NCBI GenBank assembly: GCA_038246345.1
Contig: JBBRWA010000125.1
Span: 1-15,563 of the forward strand
Direction: 5' to 3'
DNA from: M3007 sp038246345
GTDB taxonomy: Bacteria > Bacteroidota > Bacteroidia > Chitinophagales > Saprospiraceae
Length of the DNA: 15,563 bases
Positions 6,773 to 14,033 of the stretch are shown here, one piece after another. How positions within the stretch are numbered: the first letter of the stretch is position 1; every line of letters starts with the position of its first letter. The notes under the pieces were generated by a model. The model was not told the origin of the DNA. It saw nothing but the letters and a program-made list of their open reading frames with translations, and ran no database searches. The position numbers and the translations under genes are program-made.

Positions 6773-7381
6773 TTATAAACCCATTGCTTCCATGAATTGG
6801 GCGTTGTCTGGCTTCACATTGGATGCAAAAAAGTGCGTAAGCTTGCCATTTTCATCAACAATGTATTTGCAGAAGTTCCAGCTGGGTGCCTGGCTGTTCC
6901 AGCCATTCTGGGCAGGATCCGTGAGCCATTTGTACAAAGGTGCCTGAGATTCGCCTTTAACGGATACCTTTTCGAACATTGGAAAGGTTACGCCGTAGTT
7001 TTTCTGGCAAAAACTACCAATTTCAGCAGCGGAGCCGGGCTCTTGTGCGCCAAAATCATTCGCGGGGAATCCTAATACCACGACGGACTCTTTGTTGGCA
7101 TCATAAAACTTTTGCCAATCTGCGTATTGCGGCGTAAAGCCACATTCCGACGCTACATTGAGCAGGATGATCTTTTTGCCTTTGAATTGCTCCAAGGAAA
7201 CAGGCTTGCCGTCCAGAGAATTTACGGTAAATTGAAATATTGAAGAGGCTGTGGAGTCTAATGTAGTATTTTCCATAGGGCGTACGATTACTTTGTTTGT
7301 TTGCGTGGAATACATGGAATAAAGGGCAATTGCTCCAAGGAACAATGTCGCGAAGGTGGTAATCACGTACTTTCTTTTCAT
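6773..7381 (-). CDS. Membrane-anchored or exported glutathione-peroxidase-family thiol peroxidase
   Basis: Reduces hydrogen peroxide or lipid hydroperoxides. The protein is 202 residues from the ATG at 7381. Residues 6-24 are a hydrophobic stretch after MKRK, a signal anchor or signal peptide, so the enzyme should act in the periplasm. The GPx fold follows: peroxidatic Cys80 in NVASECGFTPQY (Cys, not selenocysteine), Gln113 in the GFPANDFGAQEPGS motif, and Trp168-Asn169 in WNFCKY. Cys125 in SFCQKNYGVTFP lies where thioredoxin-dependent GPx enzymes have their resolving Cys, so thioredoxin-like proteins are a more likely reductant than glutathione (inferred). A GTG at 7432, overlapping the permease stop, would add 17 residues ahead of the signal and is less likely. 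An AGGGAGG-like stretch lies about 16 bases before the chosen ATG. Confidence 0.92.
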   Translation of the reverse strand: MKRKYVITTFATLFLGAIALYSMYSTQTNKVIVRPMENTTLDSTASSIFQFTVNSLDGKPVSLEQFKGKKIILLNVASECGFTPQYADWQKFYDANKESVVVLGFPANDFGAQEPGSAAEIGSFCQKNYGVTFPMFEKVSVKGESQAPLYKWLTDPAQNGWNSQAPSWNFCKYIVDENGKLTHFFASNVKPDNAQFMEAMGL

Positions 7382-7428
7382 GCGCAAATAAACAGGTGCC
7401 TCCCTAAAAGGTTCAAGAAAAGTTCGGT

Positions 7429-8658
7429 TCACTCTCGTCTCAGTGCTTCTACCGGATCAAGTTTGGCTGCTTTTATGGCTGGAAAAGTGCCAAAAATCAT
7501 CCCGATTAATATGGCGACGGTGCAAATGATAAAAAAGGTGTTCCAGGTAAGCACGGCTGTGAAAGGAACATCGGCGAAATATCGGATGATGGGAATGGCG
7601 GCCATGGCAAAAGCGGCGCCTAAAGCCAAACCAATCAAGCTGCCAAAAGCGGAAACGGTGATGGATTCAGCGAGGAACAAGCGGCGGATGTCGCCTTTTT
7701 TGGCACCCACTGCCTTGCGCAAACCGATTTCGGCCGTGCGCTCTGTGACGGAAATCAGCAGCACGTTCATCACACCCACCCCGCCTACAACAACGGACAA
7801 ACCAATGATCATACCCATGATGACACGAAAAATGGTGAAACCCATGGCTGCTTTTTCAATCCAAAAATCCTGGCTTTGCACCTGAAAATCATCGTTTTCT
7901 GCGCCAAATTCGGTTTTTATCCAGGCTTCTACCTGGGTTTTTACCACGGGCACATCTTCCGTTTTGGCCATTTCTAAGATCATTCTTGGCGGCGAGCGCT
8001 GAAGGTCATTGATGCTGAGCAAGGAAACCGGGATACAAGCAATAGGCGGAGTTTCTTCTTTTTTAGATTTGACGACACCGATGATGCGCAGTTCATTGCC
8101 GAATGCTGTAAACGTGCGCCCAATGGCCTGATCCAGATCATCGGATCCTGCTATGAGTTTCGCCAGTTGGGTATTAATCACCGTAACTTTTTCCCGCCCA
8201 CTAAATGCCGTCGCGGAGAAATTTTGTCCATGCGTGATGGAAGTGTCACCCCAGGGCGCTTCGGCGGCACAACGGAGCATGGCCCCAATGGTACTGTCTT
8301 TGCCCGAAACACTTATTTCACGGTTGTAGCTGTTGTCGAGGTTGGCATTTTTTACCAATGGCGCATTGGCACGGAATCGTACATAACGGTCGTAATCAAT
8401 GACCTGGAAGGTGTCTTTTCGAACGGACAGGTGGTTGATGGTCTTTTCCGTTTCAGTTGATACTGCTACGGCGTTCACGCTGGTATTTGCGGCAATTTGG
8501 TCGCGGGCGAATTTTTCCAGGCCGTCAATCAGGGAGAAAGTGGCTACCAGAGCCGCTACGCCAATGACGATGCCAAGCACCGACAGGAAGGTGTGAAATA
8601 GGTTGGAGCGGATGTTTTGGATGGCGAGGCCGAAGGACTGTAGTGTGTTGCGCAGCAT
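7429..8658 (-). CDS. MacB/FtsX-type ABC transporter permease
   Basis: A 409-residue inner-membrane subunit with the MacB topology. One N-terminal membrane helix lies at about 21-46 (LSVLGIVIGVAALVATFSLI). A large periplasmic MacB-type domain spans 47-270, followed by three helices at about 275-303, 328-357 and 371-395. Family signatures are EIGLRKAVGAKKGDI at 310-324, between helices 2 and 3, and the C-terminal PAIKAAKLDPVEALRRE. Such permeases work as dimers with a separate ATPase and usually export lipoproteins, peptides or toxic compounds; the substrate here cannot be told. No ATPase or membrane-fusion gene is adjacent, so partners must be encoded elsewhere. It lies 109 bases after the MoeB-like gene and 47 before the peroxidase start, all on the minus strand. 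Confidence 0.9.
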   Translation of the reverse strand: MLRNTLQSFGLAIQNIRSNLFHTFLSVLGIVIGVAALVATFSLIDGLEKFARDQIAANTSVNAVAVSTETEKTINHLSVRKDTFQVIDYDRYVRFRANAPLVKNANLDNSYNREISVSGKDSTIGAMLRCAAEAPWGDTSITHGQNFSATAFSGREKVTVINTQLAKLIAGSDDLDQAIGRTFTAFGNELRIIGVVKSKKEETPPIACIPVSLLSINDLQRSPPRMILEMAKTEDVPVVKTQVEAWIKTEFGAENDDFQVQSQDFWIEKAAMGFTIFRVIMGMIIGLSVVVGGVGVMNVLLISVTERTAEIGLRKAVGAKKGDIRRLFLAESITVSAFGSLIGLALGAAFAMAAIPIIRYFADVPFTAVLTWNTFFIICTVAILIGMIFGTFPAIKAAKLDPVEALRRE

Positions 8659-8767
8659 AGCTTATGTTGTTTTTGCTGTGCTAAGAAAGTTTAATACTTG
8701 TTTGAAACGAGCTGGTTTTAGATGAAATGGGCGTATGCGCTGATGTAAAGTGCTTAATTCCCGATGC

Positions 8768-9910
8768 TCAAATTTGTTCTGATTCCCAAAACGCTATGAT
8801 TCCGCCGCTTAAATTATAGAGGTTTGTTAAGTTGAATTGCTGCTCTAAGTCCCGTATTGCCTTTGCACTGCGGGCACCTGATTGGCAGTGGATAACCACC
8901 TTGCCGTCTTTTGACAAATGATGTGCATTTTCAGCGACAGTGGCCAGCGGGATCAATTCCCCTTTAATATTTCCGGCCTGGTATTCTGCTGGTTCGCGCA
9001 CATCTATCAACTGTATTTTTTCGCCGGAGGACTGCCAAATCCTAAGCTCTGCTGCGGTGATTTCTTTGATTGCTGTCAATGAATGTATTCCACAAAAATC
9101 TTCGTAATCAATAAGCTGTGTGATGCTTGGCAGTGCGCCAGTCAAAGGATTGTCGTCGCGGGATTTTATTTTGAAGATACGAGACTCAAAATCCAAGGTG
9201 TCGAAATGGAACAGGCGTCCACTCAATGGTTCGCCTATTCCCGTGATGACCTTGATGACTTCGCTCGCTTGCATACTACCGATAATGCCTGGCAGCACGC
9301 CCAAAACACCACCTTCTGCACAACTCGGCACGGTTCCTGGCGGCGGTGGAGTAGGGTGGAGGTCTCGGTAGTTGGGGCCCATTTTCCCGTTTTTGTCGAT
9401 GAAATTAAAAACAGAGACTTGCCCTTCAAATTGAAAAATAGCGCCGAAAACGTTGGGTTTGTTTAGCAGTACACAAGCATCGTTCACCAGGTATCGCGTT
9501 GGGAAATTATCGCTGCCATCGGCTACAACATCATACTCACGAATTACTTCAATGGCATTCGCTGAACTGAGTTGAGTATTGTGCAGTTGAATGTGGATAA
9601 AGGGGTTGAGGGATATCAATCGTTTTTTTGCGGCCTCTGTTTTGAGAAGTCCAAGGTCACCTTTGCCAAACAGCACCTGGCGCTGCAAATTGCTCTCGTC
9701 CACAACGTCAAAATCGACGATGCCAATGGTGCCTACACCTACTGCTGCCAGGTACAGCAACAGAGGACTCCCGAGCCCGCCCGCACCCACGACGAGTACT
9801 TTGGCCGCTTTCAGTTTTTGCTGGGCTTCTAAACCAAACTCGGGCAGGGCCAGATGCCGGGCATATCGAGCCAGTTCCGCCTTTGATAAATTTGTGTCTT
9901 GCGTGGGCAT
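8768..9910 (-). CDS. E1-like MoeB/ThiF adenylyltransferase with C-terminal rhodanese domain
   Basis: A 380-residue E1-like enzyme. Such enzymes adenylate the C-terminal glycine of ubiquitin-like or sulfur-carrier proteins (MoaD, ThiS, Urm1). Residues 1-270 are the ThiF/MoeB domain: nucleotide-binding VVGAGGLGSP at 40-49, DFDVVDESNLQRQ, DGSDNFPTRYLVND at 131-144, and PPPPGTVPSCAEGGVLG with the conserved Cys197. Residues 285-378 form a rhodanese domain with active-site Cys342 in CQSGAR, which could carry the sulfur, as in eukaryotic Uba4/MOCS3. The two CxxC zinc-binding pairs of classical MoeB are missing: the first site reads PNYRDLHP, and the second region has only Cys273. I believe this is common in Bacteroidota homologues. 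The gene begins 13 bases after the DUF4132 gene, and a small protein ending in Gly-Gly is encoded just before that. No molybdopterin or thiamine genes are in view. Confidence 0.93.
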   Translation of the reverse strand: MPTQDTNLSKAELARYARHLALPEFGLEAQQKLKAAKVLVVGAGGLGSPLLLYLAAVGVGTIGIVDFDVVDESNLQRQVLFGKGDLGLLKTEAAKKRLISLNPFIHIQLHNTQLSSANAIEVIREYDVVADGSDNFPTRYLVNDACVLLNKPNVFGAIFQFEGQVSVFNFIDKNGKMGPNYRDLHPTPPPPGTVPSCAEGGVLGVLPGIIGSMQASEVIKVITGIGEPLSGRLFHFDTLDFESRIFKIKSRDDNPLTGALPSITQLIDYEDFCGIHSLTAIKEITAAELRIWQSSGEKIQLIDVREPAEYQAGNIKGELIPLATVAENAHHLSKDGKVVIHCQSGARSAKAIRDLEQQFNLTNLYNLSGGIIAFWESEQI

Positions 9911-9923
9911 GTAGTTAGGGTCG

Positions 9924-11978
9924 CTAGTTTTTTATTTGGCTGATAATGGTCGTGTCTGTTATGGTGTCATCATCGGCCAATAAAAAAGCTTTACTCAAAA
10001 TCAAAGACAAACCTGTGTCACCTTCAAAGGGCAGAAACAGGTTGCCCGAACCTTTTGTGGTATCGGCCTTTCGATCCGGGACAATACACAAGTACTGATC
10101 GTTGGGTTCCATTAAAATATTGCCGCTGCCGAGGTGTATTTTGTAGGTGCGCAGTTTCCCGCGCACGACCAAAAAACGATCCTTCATTTCGGAGACAGCG
10201 GCTATTTTGAGCCTTGGCAACAGCCGAGTGAGTATGTCGCGCCTTGATTTTGCCATTTCAGAAAGGTCACCAAAAGAGTATGTTTGCCAATAATCGCGGA
10301 AGCCAGGCAGTCCGCCGGAGTCGCTCCAGCCTGGGTCGTTGCCAACGCTGGCCACCCCGACAAAAAGATCGGCATCACGCAGCACTTCAGACAGCACGAT
10401 GGGCGGCACGTCTACCAAGGTTATGGGTTCTGGATTGCTGTGCTGGTAAAATCTGACCTGATCTGTGGCAATATAGTGCCAGATTCCAGAGTCGTTCATG
10501 GCATCATCGGCATTTACTTCACTGACCCAGTATTCTGCGCGCAGTGATTTTTCAGGCAAATCCAATACGGCAAGGCTGCTGCTGCGCCCATCGTCATAAG
10601 CACCGAGCAGGGCGTAACGCCAGCCGCGCATTCGGGCCAGCATGGCAAATTGGGACTGTTTCAGCAGGTGGGCTGCAAAACGGTTGCTGTAGGTACGGGT
10701 GCGTAGTTCGGCATCTGTAAGCAGGTATATTTCGCGGAAGGCTTGTTTCATAGGTTGTACCAGCTGGATGTCTTCCAAAAACGCTCGCCAGCGCAGGGTT
10801 TCATCGGTTGGGCTTCCAGCAGGGTGCCAAAGTTGTAGGGTGCAATTTCCCCCGATCCAATCAACTTTTTGGCCATGGCTGTCACGCCAGCTTTCACCGG
10901 TAAAAAAGGCGTTGACGGTCGTTTGGCCAGGGCAGGAAATCGTCCAAATCAACCGTTTGCTGAGCCAGCCCATCAGGCCATGTTGAAGCATCGTTTTTTC
11001 GAAATGTTCAAACGGGAACTTGCGCTCGATCCGCAGCATGCGGTCCAACCTGTCGCGCTGCGCGGTGCTGCTGGTAGCCAATTCCTTGGCATCAGCCACA
11101 AGTTTTTTGGCTGCTTCCGGGGACCCATCTTTAATAGCAGCGGGCATGGATTTTTGTGGCTTTCCATCAGGTTTGTACCATTCAATGGAGGTTTTTCCAA
11201 TACTTAGAAGTTGGACTTCTGCCCTGTAATCATCAAAATATTGAATGTACTTACCTGATTTATCTAAGCCAAAATCTGGAATGTGCATTTCCTCCAACTC
11301 AAGGAGTGATAGACCTATTTTTTGAGAAATTGACTGCAAGTAGCTATCAATCAGGGACTTAGTGTTGGCTTGTATGTTTTTAAGTTTTAGCTTCGACAGA
11401 AATGCGATGGCTTCGGGGCGGGCACAATCAGCCAATACCCATAGCACAGCGTTGCCGAGGCCGCCAGCGGTGTATCCTTTTCCAGGTATTTTTTTGAAAC
11501 AGCGATCAGCCAGCTTGACCAATGCCTGCATCAGGTTGTCATTCAAATGTAGTGGGGCTGCCCATACCAAGCCGCGCAGGGTGTTGATGTTAAATTCTGA
11601 TATAAAATGGAAGGATGAAAATCGGTATTCATGTTGGGTTCCTTGGTAATATATGGTCTCCTGAGCACTTGGTTTTTGGGCTGCCGTATGGGAAAACAGC
11701 TGTGCTAATTTTTCGGCGAGCAAACTGCTAGGAAGTACTCCCATTTCAGCTTTGATTTTTTTCAAAAACGTTTTAGTGGGCTTGCCGCCGTTGGCATTGG
11801 AGGCAATATGTAGCACCTCAAACCAAACGGCTTTATGCTCGGGCGTCATGCCTGCCGCGAGGTTGTTGGCAAACAAGCCTAGCACATCGTCAGTCGACCA
11901 GTGAAAAGAGCGGGCCGTTTGTACTTCCTGGTGGCCGTGATCCTGGAACATAGATTTTAGTTTAGCGACAATTCCCAT
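9924..11978 (-). CDS. DUF4132-family protein of unknown function
   Basis: A large cytoplasmic-looking protein of 684 residues from the ATG at 11978; no signal peptide or membrane helix is seen. The first ~240 residues are helical, HEAT-like in character, with segments such as TPEHKAVWFEVLHIAS and GLGNAVLWVLADCARPEAIA. The middle, about 260-345, has the DUF4132 signature: SIEWYKPDGKPQKSMPAAIK, then a helical stretch and STAQRDRLDRMLRIER. The C-terminal part, about 480-684, matches the segment that usually ends DUF4132 proteins (recently named DUF7737): LRTYKIHLGSGNILMEP, NLFLPFEGDTGLSLILSKAF, LLADDDTITDTTIISQI. No catalytic motif is recognisable. A GTG at 12041 would add 21 residues and leave only five bases after the preceding gene; the ATG is preferred because those extra residues look unlike a conserved domain. 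It lies between the Gly-Gly protein and the E1-like enzyme, which suggests a joint function. Confidence 0.8.
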   Translation of the reverse strand: MGIVAKLKSMFQDHGHQEVQTARSFHWSTDDVLGLFANNLAAGMTPEHKAVWFEVLHIASNANGGKPTKTFLKKIKAEMGVLPSSLLAEKLAQLFSHTAAQKPSAQETIYYQGTQHEYRFSSFHFISEFNINTLRGLVWAAPLHLNDNLMQALVKLADRCFKKIPGKGYTAGGLGNAVLWVLADCARPEAIAFLSKLKLKNIQANTKSLIDSYLQSISQKIGLSLLELEEMHIPDFGLDKSGKYIQYFDDYRAEVQLLSIGKTSIEWYKPDGKPQKSMPAAIKDGSPEAAKKLVADAKELATSSTAQRDRLDRMLRIERKFPFEHFEKTMLQHGLMGWLSKRLIWTISCPGQTTVNAFFTGESWRDSHGQKVDWIGGNCTLQLWHPAGSPTDETLRWRAFLEDIQLVQPMKQAFREIYLLTDAELRTRTYSNRFAAHLLKQSQFAMLARMRGWRYALLGAYDDGRSSSLAVLDLPEKSLRAEYWVSEVNADDAMNDSGIWHYIATDQVRFYQHSNPEPITLVDVPPIVLSEVLRDADLFVGVASVGNDPGWSDSGGLPGFRDYWQTYSFGDLSEMAKSRRDILTRLLPRLKIAAVSEMKDRFLVVRGKLRTYKIHLGSGNILMEPNDQYLCIVPDRKADTTKGSGNLFLPFEGDTGLSLILSKAFLLADDDTITDTTIISQIKN

Positions 11979-12046
11979 GGGTTTGTTTTTTTTGGAAAAT
12001 ATGAGGCATTGGTGCCACGTCCACCAGTTTTTATTTGCCACAACAC

Positions 12047-12442
12047 TTATCCCCCAACAAGCGGCACCAATTGCACAAAACTAACCGAGGAATTTGGCCG
12101 AATATGTATTTCCTGCGACAAGGATTCTACTTGATGATCATCGACCAAAACAAAATAGCTGTTTTTTTGAAAGGCATCCAGTGCGACATACACTTGTTTT
12201 TCGGGATCGACAAAACGGCGGTCGCGCATACGGAATCCGTTCAAGGTACGCTCTGCATCACTGGGTTGCACCAGACCGTTGAAGTATTCGGTAGCCTGAG
12301 AATTGTATTTTTCTACCTCGGCAATGACCCGCGCTTCAATGACTTCCCGAACCGAAACCCGGTCGGATTGCAGCTCAAGGGTGGTTTCTGTAATGATTTT
12401 GCCGGTTGCGGTTTCGTCTTTGACAAGCAGTGTAGTGACCAT
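12047..12442 (-). CDS. Candidate ubiquitin-like/MoaD-like protein ending in Gly-Gly
   Basis: 131 residues; family not recognised with certainty. The pattern suggests a beta-grasp fold: strand (TTLLVKD), strand (GKIITETTLELQS), helix (REVIEARVIAEVEKYN, 32-47), an insert at about 48-90 with charged, Arg-rich segments, two strands (YFVLVDDHQVES, QEIHI), and a last strand SVSFVQLVPLVGG that ends exactly at Gly130-Gly131. The ending resembles the PPVxGG terminus of MoaD and the Gly-Gly of ThiS and ubiquitin-like proteins, whose terminal carboxylate is adenylated by E1-like enzymes. An E1-like enzyme with rhodanese is encoded two genes downstream. At 131 residues it is longer than MoaD or ThiS (about 65-90). 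The ATG at 12442 is chosen because an in-frame TTG at 12475 lies within the -7 promoter box. The Gly-Gly, its position and the neighbour are seen; fold and function are inferred. Confidence 0.7.
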   Translation of the reverse strand: MVTTLLVKDETATGKIITETTLELQSDRVSVREVIEARVIAEVEKYNSQATEYFNGLVQPSDAERTLNGFRMRDRRFVDPEKQVYVALDAFQKNSYFVLVDDHQVESLSQEIHIRPNSSVSFVQLVPLVGG

Positions 12443-12472
12443 GATGAAAGTTGTTTGCTGAAATTTTATGGA

Positions 12473-12480
12473 CAAAAATA
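12473..12480 (-). promoter_or_regulatory. -7 promoter element for the Gly-Gly protein, DUF4132 and E1-like genes
   Basis: On the minus strand the octamer reads TATTTTTG, an exact match to TAnnTTTG, ending 30 bases before the ATG at 12442. It rules out the upstream TTG start at 12475. It is divergent to the permease promoter about 80 bases away. Confidence 0.5.
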
Positions 12481-12558
12481 AACAACTTGTTCTGAATAAA
12501 AAATTTTTTGTTTTTAAATGTTGAAGAAATATTCAGAATTGGAATGCGTGGAAATTGT

Positions 12559-12566
12559 TACGTTTG
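12559..12566 (+). promoter_or_regulatory. -7 promoter element of the amino-acid permease
   Basis: TACGTTTG matches TAnnTTTG exactly and ends only seven bases before the ATG at 12574. A TTG at 12539-12541 is 17 bases upstream. If used, the transcript would start within a few bases of the start codon and be leaderless or nearly so. Confidence 0.45.
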
Positions 12567-12573
12567 CTCCATC

Positions 12574-13977
12574 ATGGAAAAAAAACAAGGTCAACTGCTT
12601 CGCACGATTACATTAAGTGGTGCTACCATTCTCGTCATCAGCTCGGTCATTGGCTCGGGTGTGTATAAAAAAGTGGCGCCCATGTCGGCAGAGCTTTTGT
12701 CGCCTGATTTGGTGCTTTGGGCCTGGGTGTTGGCGGGCGTCATCAGTCTTTGTGGTGCTTTGAGCAATGCAGAGATTGCGGGCATGATGGCTGGTTCCGG
12801 GGGCGAATTTTTGTATTTTCGCCGCATTTATGGGCGGTTTACGGCGTTTATGTGGGGTTGGAGCACCTTTGCGGTAATTAAGACGGCTTCTGTAGCGGGC
12901 ATTGCGTATGTGTTTGCACAGTCGTTTAATTCCATGATTCCTTTGCCGCATTTACCTGAAGGTATTGAGAATATCGAGATTGGGGTGTTCAAGCCCTTCG
13001 ATAATTTCGGGGTAAAAGGGCTTTGCATTGTACTTATACTGGGTTTAACTTTCCTTAATACCCGTGGGGTTAAAGGCGCTGCTGGCTTGAGTACCTGGAT
13101 CACCCGTCTTGTAATTGTTGGTTTGGCGGTGATTGTTATCTCAGGCTTGTTTTTCGGCGGTGGCAGTTTTGCCAATTTCCAAACTCCTTCTATTAATTAT
13201 ACCGTTCATTCCTGGACGGATTTCACTTTCATAAAAGCCATGTTTGCTGCTTTGCTGGCGGCTTTTTGGGCCTATGAGGGTTGGAACACCGTGGGTTTTA
13301 TCGGCGGTGAAATCAAAAATCCAAACAGGAACTTACCACTGGCCTTATTTTTTGGCATGTTGGTCATTATGGGTACTTATGCGCTGGTGAATTTCACCTA
13401 TTTGTATGTGCTGCCGATTGACCAATTGGTGGATGTACATGTTGCGAAGAACGACATTGCGGCGGTAGCGGTGGTTCGGCATTTCGCCGGGGGATTGGGC
13501 GCTACCTTAATTTCCATTATCATTCTCATCACCACGTTGGGCTGCACCAACAGCACCATCCTCATGCCGCCGCGCGTATATCAGGCGATGGCGCAGGACG
13601 GCTTGTTTTTTAAGCGTGCAGCGGATATTCATCCTGTGTACAATACGCCGAATCCTGCGCTTTGGATGCAGGGACTTTGGGCTTGCTTGCTGGTATTGTC
13701 TGGCAGTTTCGATCAGCTGACCGACATGCTGATATTCGCAGCCTTCTTCTTTTATGGCGCTACGGCATTTGGTGTATTTGTGATGCGCCGCCGGGAACCA
13801 GATGCGGAACGCCCCTACAAGGTTTGGGGCTATCCAATTGTTCCGGCCTTGTTCGTGCTGTTCTGCGTGGCCTTGATCATTATTACGTGCATCAATCATC
13901 CCCGTGAGGCGGGTCTGGGTATTGTGCTGATGCTGACGGGTGTGCCGATGTATTGGTGGTGGAATCGGGGTAAGTAA
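12574..13977 (+). CDS. APC-family amino-acid permease
   Basis: A 467-residue inner-membrane transporter of the amino acid-polyamine-organocation superfamily, close in shape to the LAT-type branch, with about twelve hydrophobic segments. The first helix has the substrate-binding signature ISSVIGSGVYKK at about 22-33. The second and third show LSNAEIAGMMAGSGGEFLYF at about 63-82, including the conserved GGEF/Y-type motif. The sixth-helix region reads AFWAYEGWNTVGFIGGEIKNPNRNLP, the usual APC signature. The substrate cannot be told from this. A TTG at 12508 would add 22 residues but places the start before the probable promoter, and those residues are unlike APC proteins; the ATG at 12574 gives a typical short cytoplasmic N-terminus. 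The gene is transcribed alone, divergently from the Gly-Gly protein, and ends at a strong terminator. Confidence 0.93.
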   Translation: MEKKQGQLLRTITLSGATILVISSVIGSGVYKKVAPMSAELLSPDLVLWAWVLAGVISLCGALSNAEIAGMMAGSGGEFLYFRRIYGRFTAFMWGWSTFAVIKTASVAGIAYVFAQSFNSMIPLPHLPEGIENIEIGVFKPFDNFGVKGLCIVLILGLTFLNTRGVKGAAGLSTWITRLVIVGLAVIVISGLFFGGGSFANFQTPSINYTVHSWTDFTFIKAMFAALLAAFWAYEGWNTVGFIGGEIKNPNRNLPLALFFGMLVIMGTYALVNFTYLYVLPIDQLVDVHVAKNDIAAVAVVRHFAGGLGATLISIIILITTLGCTNSTILMPPRVYQAMAQDGLFFKRAADIHPVYNTPNPALWMQGLWACLLVLSGSFDQLTDMLIFAAFFFYGATAFGVFVMRRREPDAERPYKVWGYPIVPALFVLFCVALIIITCINHPREAGLGIVLMLTGVPMYWWWNRGK

Positions 13978-13984
13978 TGGAATG

Positions 13985-14033
13985 AAAGCATGATGGGGAT
14001 TTTCTTCTGACGGCAAAATCCCCATCATGCTTT
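13985..14033. terminator. Perfect 19-bp bidirectional terminator
   Basis: AAAGCATGATGGGGATTTT (13985-14003) is followed by an 11-base loop and its exact reverse complement at 14015-14033, with T-rich ends on both strands. It lies between the permease and the convergent nuclease gene, whose stop codon (14033-14035) overlaps its edge. Confidence 0.85.

Noticed and set aside
7382..7432. GTG start at 7432 for the peroxidase, overlapping the permease stop
   Set aside because: It would put 17 polar residues before an evident MKRK-hydrophobic signal; the ATG at 7381 is the better start, although coupling by the overlap is not excluded.
11979..12041. GTG start at 12041 for the DUF4132 protein
   Set aside because: The 21 extra residues (WWTWHQC-type) show no family resemblance, and an ATG at 11978 gives a plausible N-terminus.
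12508..12573. TTG start at 12508 for the permease
   Set aside because: It lies upstream of the exact -7 box at 12559-12566 and adds residues untypical of APC proteins.
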